DNA from: a marine actinobacterium MedAcidi-G1
GTDB taxonomy: Bacteria > Actinomycetota > Acidimicrobiia > Acidimicrobiales > MedAcidi-G1
Reading direction: 5' to 3'
NCBI GenBank assembly: GCA_000817085.1
Contig: JUEM01000006.1
Coordinates: 1 to 64,000 of the forward strand
DNA length: 64,000 bases
The notes beneath the pieces are model-generated. The model made no database searches and was not told the origin of the DNA. It saw nothing but the letters and a program-made list of their open reading frames with translations. The number at the start of each line of letters is the position of its first letter. The first letter of the stretch is position 1. Below, one piece after another: positions 63,499 to 64,000 of this stretch. A program made the position numbers and the translations under genes.

Positions 63499-64000
63499 AT
63501 TGTTAATGCCCAATTATGGCACACCATCGGTCACCTTTGTTAAAGGTTCCGGAACGGAACTTTTCGATAAAGATGGGAAAAGGTATTTAGATTTCTTATG
63601 TGGCATAGCAGTAACTGGTTTAGGACACAGTCACCCAAGAATAGCTGATGCCATATCAGAACAGGCAAACACGCTTCTGCATGTTTCAAATCTTTTCATT
63701 ACAGAACCACAACTAGAAGTAGCAGAAACTTTGGACAGACTTATAGGTAAAGGGAATAGCCAATCAGGAAAAATCTTATTTCAAAATTCCGGAGCTGAAG
63801 CAAACGAAGCTGCTATGAAGCTTGCCAGAAAATACCAAGGTCTAGGAAAACACGGGGTTGTTTCGGCTTATAAATCTTTTCATGGTAGGACTTTGGCTAC
63901 TTTGGCTGCTACCGGTCAACCGGAGAAACATGAACCGTTCGCTCCTCTACCAGAGGGGTTTCGACATGCCGAGTGGAACAATTTAGATTCTTTTGAAGAA
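63485..64000 (+). CDS. argD: Acetylornithine aminotransferase, N-terminal part (3' end outside window)
   Basis: PLP-dependent aminotransferase making N-acetylornithine. The first 172 codons are present and stay open to the right edge. They read MSWSELLMPNYGTPSVTFVKG at the start, then YLDFLCGIAVTGLGHSHP, FQNSGAEANEAAMKLARKY and SFHGRTLATLAATG, all class III signatures. The PLP lysine lies beyond the window. The ATG overlaps the argB end. The order argC-argJ-argB-argD supports acetylornithine over other substrates. Confidence 0.95.
   Translation, partial: MSWSELLMPNYGTPSVTFVKGSGTELFDKDGKRYLDFLCGIAVTGLGHSHPRIADAISEQANTLLHVSNLFITEPQLEVAETLDRLIGKGNSQSGKILFQNSGAEANEAAMKLARKYQGLGKHGVVSAYKSFHGRTLATLAATGQPEKHEPFAPLPEGFRHAEWNNLDSFEE

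Noticed and set aside
1-64000. Mobile elements, CRISPR arrays, defence genes or rRNA/tRNA genes
   Set aside because: No transposase or integrase frames, no direct-repeat arrays, and all sizeable spacers were read without finding RNA gene signatures.

Overview
The window is a 64 kb stretch of a bacterial chromosome packed with housekeeping genes. Almost every gene lies on the plus strand, many overlap by 1-8 bases, and there is no mobile element, CRISPR array, rRNA or tRNA that I can support. The organism is a member of the Actinomycetota. The evidence is the phosphatidylinositol-mannoside genes (PgsA-type synthase, PatA, PimA), an mIHF-type integration host factor, a PriA without helicase motifs, a DUF1844 gene beside infC, and gene order that repeats classic actinobacterial blocks. 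The AT-rich base composition, very short spacers and retained queA/tgt pair suggest a streamlined, probably aquatic lineage such as Acidimicrobiia; that placement is inference.

Layout. 1-4404: end of ahcY, udk, a small membrane protein, then the PIM lipid genes. 4475-6339: an M48-like protein without zinc ligands, coupled to a DUF3048 lipoprotein. 6404-12993: pdxS-pdxT-yebC, ruvCAB, queA-tgt. 13073-22942: yajC-secD-secF, rsh (ppGpp), hisS, aspS, rarA and a small membrane protein. 22990-32280: alaS, ruvX, mltG, aroE, aroK, aroB, aroQ, pepQ, efp, nusB. 32281-41342: pyr operon (pyrR-pyrB-pyrC-carA-carB-pyrD-pyrF) behind a structured leader. 41400-49628: mIHF, gmk, rpoZ, coaBC, metK, priA, def, fmt, rsmB. 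49633-52977: a minus-strand dienelactone-hydrolase-like gene, a MoaB/Mog protein, ribD, hisG. 52994-59284: minus-strand DUF1844 gene, infC-rpmI-rplT, an rRNA methyltransferase, pheS-pheT. 59324-64000: a quinone-oxidoreductase-like gene and argC-argJ-argB-argD (argD runs off the right edge).

The genes cover pyrimidine, arginine, shikimate and PLP synthesis, tRNA charging and modification, translation initiation, protein export, recombination and stringent response. I found no new multi-gene system. The best leads are: a pyr leader with a PyrR-type hairpin just before the ribosome-binding site and a strong terminator hairpin inside the first codons of the pyrR frame; a Tgt that has lost its zinc cysteines; an M48 pseudoprotease paired with a lipoprotein; infC starting on a rare ATA codon behind a structured leader; and a recurrent -10 box 6-8 bases upstream of start codons, which implies widespread leaderless transcripts.
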